This document shows positions 9,908 through 18,948 of a stretch of DNA of 64,000 nucleotides, piece after piece. How positions within the stretch are numbered: the stretch's first letter is position 1; every line of letters starts with the position of its first letter. A program made the position numbers and the translations under genes. Origin of the DNA: Devosia riboflavina (GTDB lineage Bacteria; Pseudomonadota; Alphaproteobacteria; Rhizobiales; Devosiaceae); NCBI RefSeq assembly GCF_000743575.1, contig NZ_JQGC01000003.1, positions 248,001-312,000 on the forward strand. Direction: 5' to 3'. Below the pieces are notes generated by a model. The model made no database searches, was not told where the DNA came from, and was given only the letters and a program-made list of their open reading frames with translations.

Positions 9908-11108
9908 GCGCAAGCCGACCGTCTGGGATCGTATCCCGGGCCTGCGCGCCATTGCGGCTGGCCCTGCCCCCCTGCCCCAGGGCGCGCGCGACGAGCGGCT
10001 CGACATGTTCCGCGGGCTGGCGCTGGTGATGATTTTTATCAATCATGTGCCGGGCAATGTGTTCGAGGCTTTCACCAATCGCAATTTCGGCTTTTCCGAT
10101 GCGGCTGAGGCTTTCGTCTTCATGTCGGGCGTTGCGGCAGGACTCGCTTATTCGGGCGCGTTCCTCAAGCAGGTGCCGGTCTGGCTTGCTATTGCGCGGC
10201 CCTGGGCGCGAGCGCGGCAGCTCTATTTCGTGCACCTGACGCTGACCTTCATCTTCCTCGGCACCTTTGCCGCGGCGGCGCATTTTTTTGGCCTCTATGA
10301 GCTGCTGACGACCAATAATCTGAAGGCGCTGGCGCAGAAGCCGCTCGAGGTGCTGATCGGCATTCCGCTGCTGACGCATCAGTTCGGCTATCTCAATATC
10401 CTGCCGCTCTACCTGACCTTCCTGCTGGTGACGCCGGCGCTGATCGTCGTCGGTTTGAAAAAGCCCTATTGGTTGGTGGCGGGCTCGGTGCTGCTCTGGG
10501 TGCTGGCCGGCACGTTCAGGCTCAATTTCCCGAACTATCCCAATTCTGGCGGCTGGTTTTTCAATCCGCTTTCCTGGCAGTTGATCTTTGTGCTGGGGCT
10601 TGTGGCCGGCATGGGCATGAAGCTCGGCAAGCGCGCCTTTCCGACTCATCCCCTGGCATTTCTGCTGGCGCTGGGATTTCTGGTCCTGTCGCTGTTGTGG
10701 ATGAAAGTGTCGCCGGTGGGCGCCATGGGCAATGGTGTCTTGCGCTGGTTCTGGCAGATCGGGGCGCCCTTCCACATCCACTCCTTCGACAAGACCTTTC
10801 TTTCCCTGCCGCGGCTCTTGCATGCGCTGTGTCTGTTCTATGTGTTGGCTTCCATTCCCAGCATGCAGGCGATTGCCGCTTCGCCCTGGGTTTCTCCGCT
10901 GCGCGCCATGGGGCGGCAGGGCCTTGCGGTTTTTGCCACGGGCACGGCGCTGAGTCTGCTGTTCCAGGCGGTAAAGGCCGGCGTGCCGGAGAGTGCTCTT
11001 ACCGATGCAGCGATCCTGGTGGTGGGGCTGTCGATCCAGGTCGGGCTCGCCTATGCGCTCAACCATACGGTCAAGATGAAGGCAGCGCTGGCGCGGGCGA
11101 AGGCCTGA
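9900..11108 (+). CDS. opgC: OpgC-type membrane protein, periplasmic glucan modification
   Basis: About 402 residues with roughly ten hydrophobic membrane segments, opening RDERLDMFRGLALVMIFINHVPGN, which is characteristic of the OpgC family of acyltransferase-3-like proteins. In Rhodobacter and Brucella such proteins succinylate periplasmic glucans. The ATG at 9900 lies 8 bases inside the end of opgH, so translation is probably coupled. Position and family both support a role in decorating the glucan made by the preceding genes. Succinyl as the substituent is inferred from family members. Confidence 0.9.
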   Translation: MLERKPTVWDRIPGLRAIAAGPAPLPQGARDERLDMFRGLALVMIFINHVPGNVFEAFTNRNFGFSDAAEAFVFMSGVAAGLAYSGAFLKQVPVWLAIARPWARARQLYFVHLTLTFIFLGTFAAAAHFFGLYELLTTNNLKALAQKPLEVLIGIPLLTHQFGYLNILPLYLTFLLVTPALIVVGLKKPYWLVAGSVLLWVLAGTFRLNFPNYPNSGGWFFNPLSWQLIFVLGLVAGMGMKLGKRAFPTHPLAFLLALGFLVLSLLWMKVSPVGAMGNGVLRWFWQIGAPFHIHSFDKTFLSLPRLLHALCLFYVLASIPSMQAIAASPWVSPLRAMGRQGLAVFATGTALSLLFQAVKAGVPESALTDAAILVVGLSIQVGLAYALNHTVKMKAALARAKA

Positions 11109-11128
11109 ATGCTTTTAAAAACACCGGC

Positions 11129-11198
11129 TGTCATCCCGGCGAAGGCCGGGATCCATCTTGAGATCTCAGGATGGGCCCCGGCCTTCGCCGGGGTGACA
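11129..11198. repeat. Intergenic palindromic repeat, family B
   Basis: Inverted repeat with arms TGTCATCCCGGCGAAGGCCG and GGCCTTCGCCGGGGTGACA around a CTTGAGATCTCAGGATG core. A second copy is at 37258-37325. It lies in the convergent gap between opgC and the LacI gene and may act as a bidirectional terminator. Confidence 0.85.
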
Positions 11199-11224
11199 AT
11201 CGAGTATTGGGCAGCTTCACAAAC

Positions 11225-12259
11225 CTAGCCGCTGCGCCAGTGGGGCTGGGGTTCGGCGAGGGTCTGCAGGTCCTGGGCGGCGACGCCGTCGATGCGGCGG
11301 ATGAGGAGCCGGGTCAGTTCGCCACCGGCGGCAAAGACGTCCTCGCGAATGCTGTCCATCTGCGGGAAGAGCGTCGGCAGAATGCCCGAGGTCTGCTTAT
11401 AGATCAGTTGCACTTCGCGCCCGAGGGTCACGCCGCCCTCGGTGAGGCCGCCGACGAGGGCAATGGTGCGCATTTCGCTGTCGCAGACGATGCCATCCGG
11501 CCGGTCCCCGGCGGCAGCGAGCTCCATGCCGACGCTGCGCATTTCGGCGGGGCTGAGCTTGACCGTGCCTTCGAGGACGCGCGCCTCGATGCCGGCGCGC
11601 GCCGCCTCCTTGCGGAAACTGGTGACGATATTGTGGTAATTGGTGGTACTGTCATCGCCGATGACGAGCATGATATCGCGACAGCCCTTGCCGGCGAGGC
11701 GTCTGACCGCCAGCGCCGCAAAATCCTCGGAATGAAAATCGTGATAGGCGTGCGGCGTATAAAACTCCGTGCGCCCATGGCTGACGAAGGGGAAGTCGGC
11801 ATCGATCATCATCTGCACGCGCGGATCGCGCGGGCCGGTATGGGTGATAATCACGCCATCGGCGGTGCGATTGGAGAGAATGTAGTTGATCGTGTCGGTC
11901 GACAGGTGCCGCTCGAATTCGGGGATCACCGTCAGGTGGTAGCGCGTGCCCTGAATGGCGTGGCCGATGCCCTGGATCATGCTGCGGGCAAAATCGATTG
12001 AATCTTCCGAGCCATCGAGCACCAGGGCAATGACATTGGTTTTGCCGGTGCGCAGGCGCACGCCGGCGCGATCGGGCACATAGCCGAGCGCCTTGGCCGC
12101 TTCGTTGACCTTGTCGCGGGTTTCCTGCTTGAGCGTGGTGCCGCCCCTTAGGGACAGGGAAACAGTGGAAAGGCTGAGACCAGTCATCTCGGCGATGGTC
12201 TTGAGCGTCACGCGCCGCTTGCCACTGGCCATATTGTTCGTCGTCGTCTTGCTGCTCAT
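11225..12259 (-). CDS. LacI-family regulator, likely of the mannoside operon
   Basis: About 344 residues from the ATG at 12259, chosen for its GGGGAAAG ribosome site. The open frame runs farther upstream, but those residues look non-coding. The helix-turn-helix (RVTLKTIAEMTGLSLSTVSLSLRGG) is near residues 16-40. A sugar-binding effector domain follows (VIALVLDGSEDSIDFARSMI onwards). It is divergent from a binding protein, permease, permease, alpha-mannosidase and ATPase operon. Two TTGCAACGTTG palindromes in the shared intergenic region (12316 and 12434) are its likely operators and suggest autoregulation as well. The inducer is unknown. Confidence 0.9.
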   Translation of the reverse strand: MSSKTTTNNMASGKRRVTLKTIAEMTGLSLSTVSLSLRGGTTLKQETRDKVNEAAKALGYVPDRAGVRLRTGKTNVIALVLDGSEDSIDFARSMIQGIGHAIQGTRYHLTVIPEFERHLSTDTINYILSNRTADGVIITHTGPRDPRVQMMIDADFPFVSHGRTEFYTPHAYHDFHSEDFAALAVRRLAGKGCRDIMLVIGDDSTTNYHNIVTSFRKEAARAGIEARVLEGTVKLSPAEMRSVGMELAAAGDRPDGIVCDSEMRTIALVGGLTEGGVTLGREVQLIYKQTSGILPTLFPQMDSIREDVFAAGGELTRLLIRRIDGVAAQDLQTLAEPQPHWRSG

Positions 12260-12315
12260 TGCTTTCCCCGCCCCGATTTTACACGGGCGCGCCGGCAAAC
12301 CAATGATGAATTTTT

Positions 12316-12325
12316 TGCAACGTTG
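12316..12325. promoter_or_regulatory. Upstream TGCAACGTTG operator-like palindrome
   Basis: TTGCAACGTTGGA overlaps this site. It is nearly identical to the perfect palindrome at 12434-12445, centre to centre about 119 bp. It lies 57 bases upstream of the LacI start, so binding here would affect that gene. Confidence 0.55.
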
Positions 12326-12372
12326 GATAAGATTCAGGCCGGGCTGAAATCGATGCAACCCTCGTATCACCA

Positions 12373-12402
12373 TTGAAAAATAATGATAAAAAACTCTATA
12401 TG
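12373..12402 (+). promoter_or_regulatory. Candidate promoter of the mannoside operon
   Basis: TTGAAA (12373-12378) and TATATG (12397-12402) are 18 bases apart. They lie between the two operator-like palindromes, which suits repression by looping or by blocking elongation. Confidence 0.4.
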
Positions 12403-12433
12403 TCAGCATGCATGACAATTTTCGAATTGTAAT

Positions 12434-12445
12434 TGCAACGTTGCA
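12434..12445. promoter_or_regulatory. Perfect LacI-type operator TGCAACGTTGCA
   Basis: A 12-base perfect palindrome matching the central CG-type operators of many LacI-family repressors. It is downstream of the candidate promoter and about 90 bases before the binding-protein start. Confidence 0.65.
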
Positions 12446-12535
12446 TCACATGTGATTACGTTCTGGCCGTTCGGGATGTGGAGGTCCCGGATAATGCCGC
12501 ATGCGATAAGCGGCAGCAGAGCAGAGGAGGAGTTA

Positions 12536-13852
12536 ATGCTCAGAACCGGTTTTCTGACGACGGTGGCCGCCATGACCTTGATGGCCGCGTCCGCGATCCC
12601 CGCCCAGGCGGAAGTATCGTTCATGTATCCCGAATGGCTGGCGGCACTGGTCGAGCCCGGCATCACGGCCTTTGAGGCCGAGACCGGCGAAACCGTGAAG
12701 GCCATCAAGCTGCCGGGCCAGGGCTATGACCAGCGCATCGCGCTCGATCTCAGCGCCGGCACTGCCGCCGATGTCAATGTGATGGACTCCTTCATGGTCA
12801 GCGAACTGGCTTCGGCCGGTTATCTGCTGCCGCTCAACGAGCCGCTCAATGGCTGGGACCAGTTCGAGCCCTATATGAAGGGCCTCTTGGAAGTCGCGTC
12901 CTATCAGGGCCAGATCTATGCCCTGCCCACCGATACCGACGTGCGCATGCTCTGGTATGATCTGTCCAATTTCGAGAAGGCCGGTATTCCCACCCCATGG
13001 GAGCCCAAGAGCTGGGCCGACATTCTCGATGCCGCCCAAAAACTCAAGGATGCGGGCGTGCAGTATCCGTTCCAGTTGCCGGCCGGCACCAAGCAGGCGG
13101 AAGCGGCCACCATGCAGGGCGTCTATATGGCGCTGCTCGGCGCCGACGTGCCGGAAGGCGACCGCAATCGTCTCCTCAAGCGCGATACCAATCAGTGGAT
13201 CGGCGACAGCCCGGCCCTGCGCCGCACTTTCGACTTCTACCACCAGGTCTATGCCGAACGCGAACTGAACCCGGCCGATCTCAACTATGCCACCGATATC
13301 GGCGCAGCGGTGCGTGCGGCGCTGGCCAATGACCAGCTCGGCATTCTCGCCTCCGGTTCCTGGGAAGATGCATGCCTTTGGGACTGCAACACCCCGCCGA
13401 GCCGCGAGGAGCGCGATGCGCTCGTCGCCTGGACGCCGTGGCCGGGCTCGGGCGAACCCGGGACCAAGGCAACGACAAATATTTCCGGCGGCTGGGCCAT
13501 CGGCGTCAATGCCAATGCCAGCGACAAGGACCTCGCCTTCAAGCTCGTGACCTCGATCTTCGACCTCGACAATTTCAAGGCCTGGACCCTGGCGACGCAC
13601 CGCATGGCCGTTCGCACGGATATTTCGGAATCTCCGGAATATATGGCCGATCCGTTCCTCGCCAAGGCAACGGCACTGGCTGCCGACACCACCGGCCGCG
13701 ATACCGTCCCCGGCTATCAGACCGTTTCGGCGCTGATCCAGCAGGCGACCTCGGATCTCGTCGATGGCGTGCCGGTCGAAGAAGTCGTCCAGACTTATCA
13801 TGACGCGCTCGTCGACGAATTCGGCGAAGAAGCCGTCGTGACCTACGAGTAA
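12536..13852 (+). CDS. Extracellular solute-binding protein of the mannoside ABC importer
   Basis: A 438-residue family 1 binding protein. A Sec signal peptide (MLRTGFLTTVAAMTLMAASAIPAQA, about 25 residues) precedes a mature domain with TDTDVRMLWYDLSNFEKAG and ISGGWAIGVNANA. The ATG at 12536 has a strong GAGGAGG site. It captures the substrate in the periplasm for the two permeases that follow. The co-transcribed GH38 enzyme suggests alpha-linked mannosides or mannose-containing oligosaccharides. That substrate is inferred from context only. Confidence 0.9.
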   Translation: MLRTGFLTTVAAMTLMAASAIPAQAEVSFMYPEWLAALVEPGITAFEAETGETVKAIKLPGQGYDQRIALDLSAGTAADVNVMDSFMVSELASAGYLLPLNEPLNGWDQFEPYMKGLLEVASYQGQIYALPTDTDVRMLWYDLSNFEKAGIPTPWEPKSWADILDAAQKLKDAGVQYPFQLPAGTKQAEAATMQGVYMALLGADVPEGDRNRLLKRDTNQWIGDSPALRRTFDFYHQVYAERELNPADLNYATDIGAAVRAALANDQLGILASGSWEDACLWDCNTPPSREERDALVAWTPWPGSGEPGTKATTNISGGWAIGVNANASDKDLAFKLVTSIFDLDNFKAWTLATHRMAVRTDISESPEYMADPFLAKATALAADTTGRDTVPGYQTVSALIQQATSDLVDGVPVEEVVQTYHDALVDEFGEEAVVTYE

Positions 13853-13868
13853 GTCGAACCTCCCGACG

Positions 13869-13917
13869 CGGCGGCGCCCAAAGATGTCCTCCGGGTGCCG
13901 CCGTGACGGGTGTTTTT
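13869..13917 (+). terminator. GC-rich stem-loop with T-run after the binding-protein gene
   Basis: CGGCGGCGCCC (13869-13879) pairs with GGGTGCCGCCG (13893-13903), and TGTTTTT follows after eight bases. Inside an operon this would attenuate transcription and keep binding-protein levels above permease levels. Confidence 0.5.
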
Positions 13918-13932
13918 CTAACAATCTCCCGC

Positions 13933-13995
13933 GTCATTCCCGCGCAAGCGGGAATCTCATTCCCAAACGGAGGTCCCCGCTTTCGCGGGGATGAC
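13933..13995. repeat. Intergenic palindromic repeat, family A
   Basis: Arms GTCATTCCCGCGCAAGCGGG and CCCCGCTTTCGCGGGGATGAC flank an AAACGGAGG core. It lies within the operon between binding-protein and permease genes. Confidence 0.8.
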
Positions 13996-14047
13996 ACCGA
14001 GTTTCTGGAAGCGTGTTGGCCTACCGACCGCCCAAGCGAGAAAGCCC

Positions 14048-14938
14048 ATGAAAAACCAGGCCAATCCTTGGCTGACCGGGAATCTCTTTGTCCTGGTGCT
14101 CGGCATGTTGCCGGCAATCGTTCTTATAGGGGCGTTGCTTTATTTTACCGCCTGGGCTTTTGCCTTCTCCTTCACCGATCTGGCCCTGGTGGGCAGGAAA
14201 AGTGTCGAATGGAGCTGGGTGGGGCTCGAAAATTTCGAGCGGCTGTTTACCCGGCGCGGGTTCCTCGAATCGCTCTGGACCACCGTCATCTTCGTGTTCT
14301 TCTCGGCCATTGTCGGCCAATCGGTGCTGGGCTTCCTGCTCGCCGCCGTGTTGCGCGGCACGCAATCGAGCATTCGCAGCGTGGTGGAAGTCTGCATCAT
14401 GCTCGGCTGGCTGCTGCCCGATATCGTGGCGGCATTCCTCTGGTCGGCAACGACCAGCCAGACGGGGCTGATCAATCAGTTGATCGTCGTGCCGCTCGGT
14501 TTTCGGCCGATCAACTTCATCAATGAATATGCCCTGCCCATCGTCACCATCGCCAATATCTGGAAGGGCACTGCCTGGTCCTATCTGCTGTTCTCCGCCG
14601 CGCTCGACTCGGTGTCGCGCGAAGTGGTGGAAGCCGCGAAAGTCGATGGCGCAACGCCGTTTCAGCGCATCTGGCTTGTGCAATTGCCGATCATCCGGCC
14701 GCATATTGCGACCAATATGCTCTTCATCACCATCTGGACCTTCACCTATTTCCCGCTGATTTTCGCAATGACCGGCGGCGGTCCGGGGCGGCAGACGGAA
14801 ACGCTGGCCGTGTTCCTTTACAACCAGAGTTTTGCGCGCGGTAATCTCGGCTTCGGTTCGGCCATTTCGGTCGCCATGCTGGCCATTGTCGGTGTGCTCT
14901 CGCTCTTCTATCTGCGCCTCTTGCGGGAGCCCAAATAA
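14048..14938 (+). CDS. ABC transporter permease (MalF-type), mannoside importer
   Basis: About 296 residues with six predicted membrane segments. The cytoplasmic-loop motif EAAKVDGATPFQRIWLVQLP (EAA motif, near residue 197) contacts the ATPase. An in-frame ATG at 13991 lies inside the repeat, so ATG 14048 (MKNQANPW, weak GAGAAAG site) is preferred. It pairs with the next permease, whose start overlaps this stop by one base. Together they form the membrane channel for the substrate delivered by the preceding binding protein. Confidence 0.9.
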   Translation: MKNQANPWLTGNLFVLVLGMLPAIVLIGALLYFTAWAFAFSFTDLALVGRKSVEWSWVGLENFERLFTRRGFLESLWTTVIFVFFSAIVGQSVLGFLLAAVLRGTQSSIRSVVEVCIMLGWLLPDIVAAFLWSATTSQTGLINQLIVVPLGFRPINFINEYALPIVTIANIWKGTAWSYLLFSAALDSVSREVVEAAKVDGATPFQRIWLVQLPIIRPHIATNMLFITIWTFTYFPLIFAMTGGGPGRQTETLAVFLYNQSFARGNLGFGSAISVAMLAIVGVLSLFYLRLLREPK

Positions 14939-15747
14939 TGGACAGCCAACCCTCCCGCCTGACCGCGGTCGCCCTCGCCTTCATGGCCGTCATCTGGGTG
15001 AGCCCGTTTTCCTGGCTGATCCTGAACGCCTTCAACCCGCTCTCGACCGGCCAGCTCGAAATTCCGCGGGCCTTCGGCTTCGACAACTTCGGGCTTGCCG
15101 TGAGTGGCAATGCCGGGCGGCAGTTTCTCAACTCGATCATCATTGCCGCGGGCACGGCGACGCTTTCGGTGCTGGTCGGGATTTCGGCGGCCTATCCGCT
15201 GTCGCGCCTCAGGATTCCCGGCCGCAATGCCCTTTTGTGGACGCTGGTGCTGCTGCGCATGCTGCCTTCGGCCGGCGTTTTGGTGCCGCTCTATTTTGCT
15301 GCGCAGCGCTCGGGCCTGCTCAACCAGCTCGGCGTCATCGTGGCGCTGACCATTCTCAACCTGCCTTTCACGCTGCTGCTGTTGAAAAATTTCTTCGATA
15401 CGGTGCCGATCGAACTTGAAGAAGCGGCCTATGTGGAAGGCGCCAGCCTTCTCCAGATTGTCACGAAAATCGTGTTGCCCATGTCGCGCGCCGGAATCGC
15501 GGTGGTCTGGTTCTTCAGTTTTACGGGGGCGTGGAACGAGTTCCTGCTGCCGCTGATCTTTGCGCGCGTGCAGGATGCCTTTCCAATGTCGGTGGGCCTC
15601 TATGCAGCCTTCGGGCAGCAGGGCGCCATCAATTACGGCTTCCTCACTGCCTTTTCCATTCTCTACGCTGCGCCGGCGGTCGGCGTGTATTTCTTGTTGC
15701 GGCGGAACATGAACACAGGGTTCGCCGGTGTCGGAGTCAAAGGATGA
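14938..15747 (+). CDS. ABC transporter permease (MalG-type), mannoside importer
   Basis: A 269-residue carbohydrate permease of the MalG family with six membrane segments and the EAA loop EEAAYVEGASLLQIVTKIVLP near residue 160. TAATG joins it to the upstream permease and its stop overlaps the next ATG (ATGA), so translation of permease, permease and mannosidase is probably coupled. Confidence 0.9.
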   Translation: MDSQPSRLTAVALAFMAVIWVSPFSWLILNAFNPLSTGQLEIPRAFGFDNFGLAVSGNAGRQFLNSIIIAAGTATLSVLVGISAAYPLSRLRIPGRNALLWTLVLLRMLPSAGVLVPLYFAAQRSGLLNQLGVIVALTILNLPFTLLLLKNFFDTVPIELEEAAYVEGASLLQIVTKIVLPMSRAGIAVVWFFSFTGAWNEFLLPLIFARVQDAFPMSVGLYAAFGQQGAINYGFLTAFSILYAAPAVGVYFLLRRNMNTGFAGVGVKG

Positions 15748-18700
15748 CCTATTCCAATCCTCAATCTACCAAGCTCGGTCTTCTGGACGACGACCTCAAG
15801 ATGGAGGGCAAGCTTCTCCGTCTCTGCGCTGACCTTGAGAAGAAAATCCGCACACCGATCGCCAATGTACCCTTCCAATGGCATGTGCAGCGCGCTGATG
15901 GTTTTTCCGCTGCCGAGGCGCTGAAGGCGGACTGGAAGACCTGGGAAAAATTTGGCCATCATTCGGTTTGGGCCAAGCACCAGGAACACACCTGGTTTGC
16001 TGCTGAAATCACCGTACCCGAAGAGGCCAAGGGCAAGGTCTTTGTCGCGCATTTCACCAGCCAGTGGCAGGATCGGCCGGGCTCGACCGACCCGCAATGT
16101 CTCGCTTATCTCGACGGCAAAGTGGCTCAGGCGCTGGATGGTAATCACACCGAACTGGTCATTGAGCGCAATGCCAAGCCGGGCAGCAAGCATGTGCTGC
16201 TGGTCAACGCTTTTACGTTCTTCGATCGGCCGCTGGTTGGCTTTGAAGTCGATTTCTTCGTGCGCAATGAACGCGCGGAAAAGCTCTATTATGACCTGCA
16301 GACGCCGCTCGATGTGGCGGTGCGGCTTTATCAGAATGATCCGCGGCGGCAAGCTATCCTGAACATCGTCGACCGTGCTTTGCGCGCGCTCGATCGGCGC
16401 GATGGGCATACCGATGCGTTTGAGGCGGGGCTACCGGCGGCGGAGAAGATTGCCAAGGAAATCTATGATCTCGTCGATACCGAGGTGCAGCCGCAGATCA
16501 CGGCGGTTGGCTCGACCCATCTCGACGTCGGCTGGCTCTGGCGCGTAATGCATACGCGCGACAAGACCGGCCGCAGCTTTGCCACGGTGCTCAACCTGAT
16601 GGAGGAGTATCCGCAGTTCGTCTTCATGTACAACCAGTCGGTGCTCTTCGATTTCCTGAAAAAGGACTATCCGGAAATCTGGGAGCGGATGCTCAGACGA
16701 GTAAAATCCGGGCAGTTCGAGATCGAAGGTGCCATGTGGGTGGAGCCGGACGTCAATATTGCCTCGGGCGAGTCGCTGGTGCGCCAGATCATGCGCGGCC
16801 GCCGCTTCCATATCGAGCATTTCAACGTGACGCCGAAGACGGTTTGGCTGCCGGACACGTTTGGCTATTCGGCCAACCTGCCGCAGATCATGGAAAAATC
16901 CGGGCTCGAATATTTTGTGACGTCGAAGCTTTCTTGGAACGACACCGACCGGCATCCCTATGACACGTTCTTCTGGCGTGGCATCGACGGGACCGTCACC
17001 AAGGCGCAGCTCATCACTGCCCAGAGGTATGACAGCGAACAGATTTTTACGACCTATAACGGCGATCTCTCGGTCTCCGAAACAATGGGCGCATGGAAGC
17101 GCTATGAACCCAAGGCGGCCTACAACGAAGTCGTCATGTCCTATGGCTATGGCGACGGCGGCGGCGGGCCGACCCGCGCCATGATCGAGCGCGGTACGCG
17201 TCTCGAACGCGGCATTCCCGGCGCGCCTAAGGTGAAGCTTGAGGGGATCGTTCCGTTCCTTGATCGCTTGGGCAAGGCGATGGACGCCAATCCCGCGAAA
17301 TTCCCGACCTGGAATGGCGAACTTTATCTGCAGTACCACCGCGGTACGCTGACCTCGGTCGCCAAGAACAAGGCCAATAACCGCAATGCCGAGCGGCGCT
17401 TGCGCGAGCTGGAATTCCTGGGCGCCATGGCGCTGAGCCAGGCGGGGCATGCCTATCCCTCGGAAACCCTGGCCGAATTCTGGGAGCTGGTTCTTATAAA
17501 CCAGTTCCACGACATCCTGCCGGGCACGTCCATTCCCGAAGTCTATGTCGATAGCGACGGCGAATATGCCCAGATTTTCTCGACGCTTTCGTCGCAGAAC
17601 GGGCCCTGGCATGCGGCGGCGCAGGCTTTTGCCAAGCCGGGGGCCGATCAGCTTCGCGTGCTCAACTTTACCAGCCAGAACCGGGCGGAACTGGTGAGCC
17701 TCGGCAATGTTGGGGCGGGCAATGGGCTAGCGACGGCTGGCGGCGTTACGCCGGTGCAGAAGATTACGCGGGCTGATGGCTCGACGGAAAATGTTGCGCC
17801 GGTTGGCAATATTGCGGCCCTGGGCTGGACGGCGGCGCAGATTGTTTCCTCCGCTCCCGCAGCCAAGAGCACGCTGTCGGTTTCGGAAAAGCACCTTGAG
17901 AACGAGTTGATCAAGGTGAGCTTCGACAAGGCGGGGGAAATCACCTCGGTCTTCGACAAGACGCGGCAGCGCGAGGTGCTGGCGCCGGGCGCGGCCGCCA
18001 ACCGGCTCATTGCCTATGAAGACAAGCCGATGGAGTGGGATGCCTGGGATATCGACCGCTATTTTGAGGAGCAGTTCTGGCCGCTGGCCGATAGCCCGAC
18101 CAAGATTTCCGTGGTTGAGACCGGGCCGCATCGTGCGGCCATCCGGGTTGAGCGCAAATACCAGAAGTCTTTGATCGTGCAGGTGATTTCGCTTGCTGCC
18201 GGCGCGCGGCAGGTCGAGTTCGACACCTTTATCGACTGGCAGGAGCGGCAGCAGGTCATCAAGGCGCAGTTCCCGTTCGATCTCAACATTTCCGAAATTC
18301 GCTCGGAAATTCAGTTCGGCCATGTGAAGCGCCCGACGCATCGCAACACGACTTGGGACCGTGCACGGTTCGAGGCCTCGATGCATCGCTGGGTCGATAT
18401 TTCGGAAGCCGATTTCGGTGCGGCGCTGATCAATGACAGTAAGTATGCCTATGATTGCCACGAGCAATCGGTGCGGTTGACACTGGTGCGCGGTTCGACC
18501 TTCCCGAGCCCGGATGCCGATCTTGGCGAACACCGCATTCGCTATGCGCTGTTTGTCCATGAAGGCGTCGCTGACCTGGCGCAGGTGCACCGGGCGGCGG
18601 AACGCTTCAACAATCCGGTTGCCGTCATCGGTTCGATCTCTCCGCAGGCGCAGGCTGCACAAAACTTTGGGCAGTTTAGCCTGGCGCAGGTGAGCGGGGA

Positions 18701-18938
18701 TAACGTCACCATCGAGACGGTGAAGAAGGCCGAGAAATCGGACGAAGTGGTGCTGCGCGTCTTCGAGCACGCCAATATCCGGGCCGAGGCGGTGATCTCG
18801 TTTGGTCTCAACGTGAAGCGCGTTCGCACGGTCAACCTGATGGAGGAGGGCCCGAGCAAGCCTCTGGAACTTAGGGATAATTCAGTCACCTTGAGCCTGC
18901 GGCCCTTCGAGATCGTCACGCTCCTGGTAGAAGTCTGA
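15744..18938 (+). CDS. Alpha-mannosidase, glycoside hydrolase family 38
   Basis: A 1064-residue protein from the ATG at 15744, which overlaps the permease stop. GH38 features are the zinc-site motif STHLDVGWLWR (near residue 255), the nucleophile segment WLPDTFGYSANLP (Asp near 369), and the conserved NQFHDILPGTSIPEVY (near 586). A long C-terminal beta-sandwich domain follows. There is no signal peptide, so it should act in the cytosol on alpha-mannosides brought in by the co-transcribed ABC system, releasing mannose by a retaining mechanism. The length matches bacterial class II/III enzymes. The precise linkage cannot be read. Confidence 0.95.
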   Translation: MTYSNPQSTKLGLLDDDLKMEGKLLRLCADLEKKIRTPIANVPFQWHVQRADGFSAAEALKADWKTWEKFGHHSVWAKHQEHTWFAAEITVPEEAKGKVFVAHFTSQWQDRPGSTDPQCLAYLDGKVAQALDGNHTELVIERNAKPGSKHVLLVNAFTFFDRPLVGFEVDFFVRNERAEKLYYDLQTPLDVAVRLYQNDPRRQAILNIVDRALRALDRRDGHTDAFEAGLPAAEKIAKEIYDLVDTEVQPQITAVGSTHLDVGWLWRVMHTRDKTGRSFATVLNLMEEYPQFVFMYNQSVLFDFLKKDYPEIWERMLRRVKSGQFEIEGAMWVEPDVNIASGESLVRQIMRGRRFHIEHFNVTPKTVWLPDTFGYSANLPQIMEKSGLEYFVTSKLSWNDTDRHPYDTFFWRGIDGTVTKAQLITAQRYDSEQIFTTYNGDLSVSETMGAWKRYEPKAAYNEVVMSYGYGDGGGGPTRAMIERGTRLERGIPGAPKVKLEGIVPFLDRLGKAMDANPAKFPTWNGELYLQYHRGTLTSVAKNKANNRNAERRLRELEFLGAMALSQAGHAYPSETLAEFWELVLINQFHDILPGTSIPEVYVDSDGEYAQIFSTLSSQNGPWHAAAQAFAKPGADQLRVLNFTSQNRAELVSLGNVGAGNGLATAGGVTPVQKITRADGSTENVAPVGNIAALGWTAAQIVSSAPAAKSTLSVSEKHLENELIKVSFDKAGEITSVFDKTRQREVLAPGAAANRLIAYEDKPMEWDAWDIDRYFEEQFWPLADSPTKISVVETGPHRAAIRVERKYQKSLIVQVISLAAGARQVEFDTFIDWQERQQVIKAQFPFDLNISEIRSEIQFGHVKRPTHRNTTWDRARFEASMHRWVDISEADFGAALINDSKYAYDCHEQSVRLTLVRGSTFPSPDADLGEHRIRYALFVHEGVADLAQVHRAAERFNNPVAVIGSISPQAQAAQNFGQFSLAQVSGDNVTIETVKKAEKSDEVVLRVFEHANIRAEAVISFGLNVKRVRTVNLMEEGPSKPLELRDNSVTLSLRPFEIVTLLVEV

Positions 18939-18948
18939 GGAGGATTTC

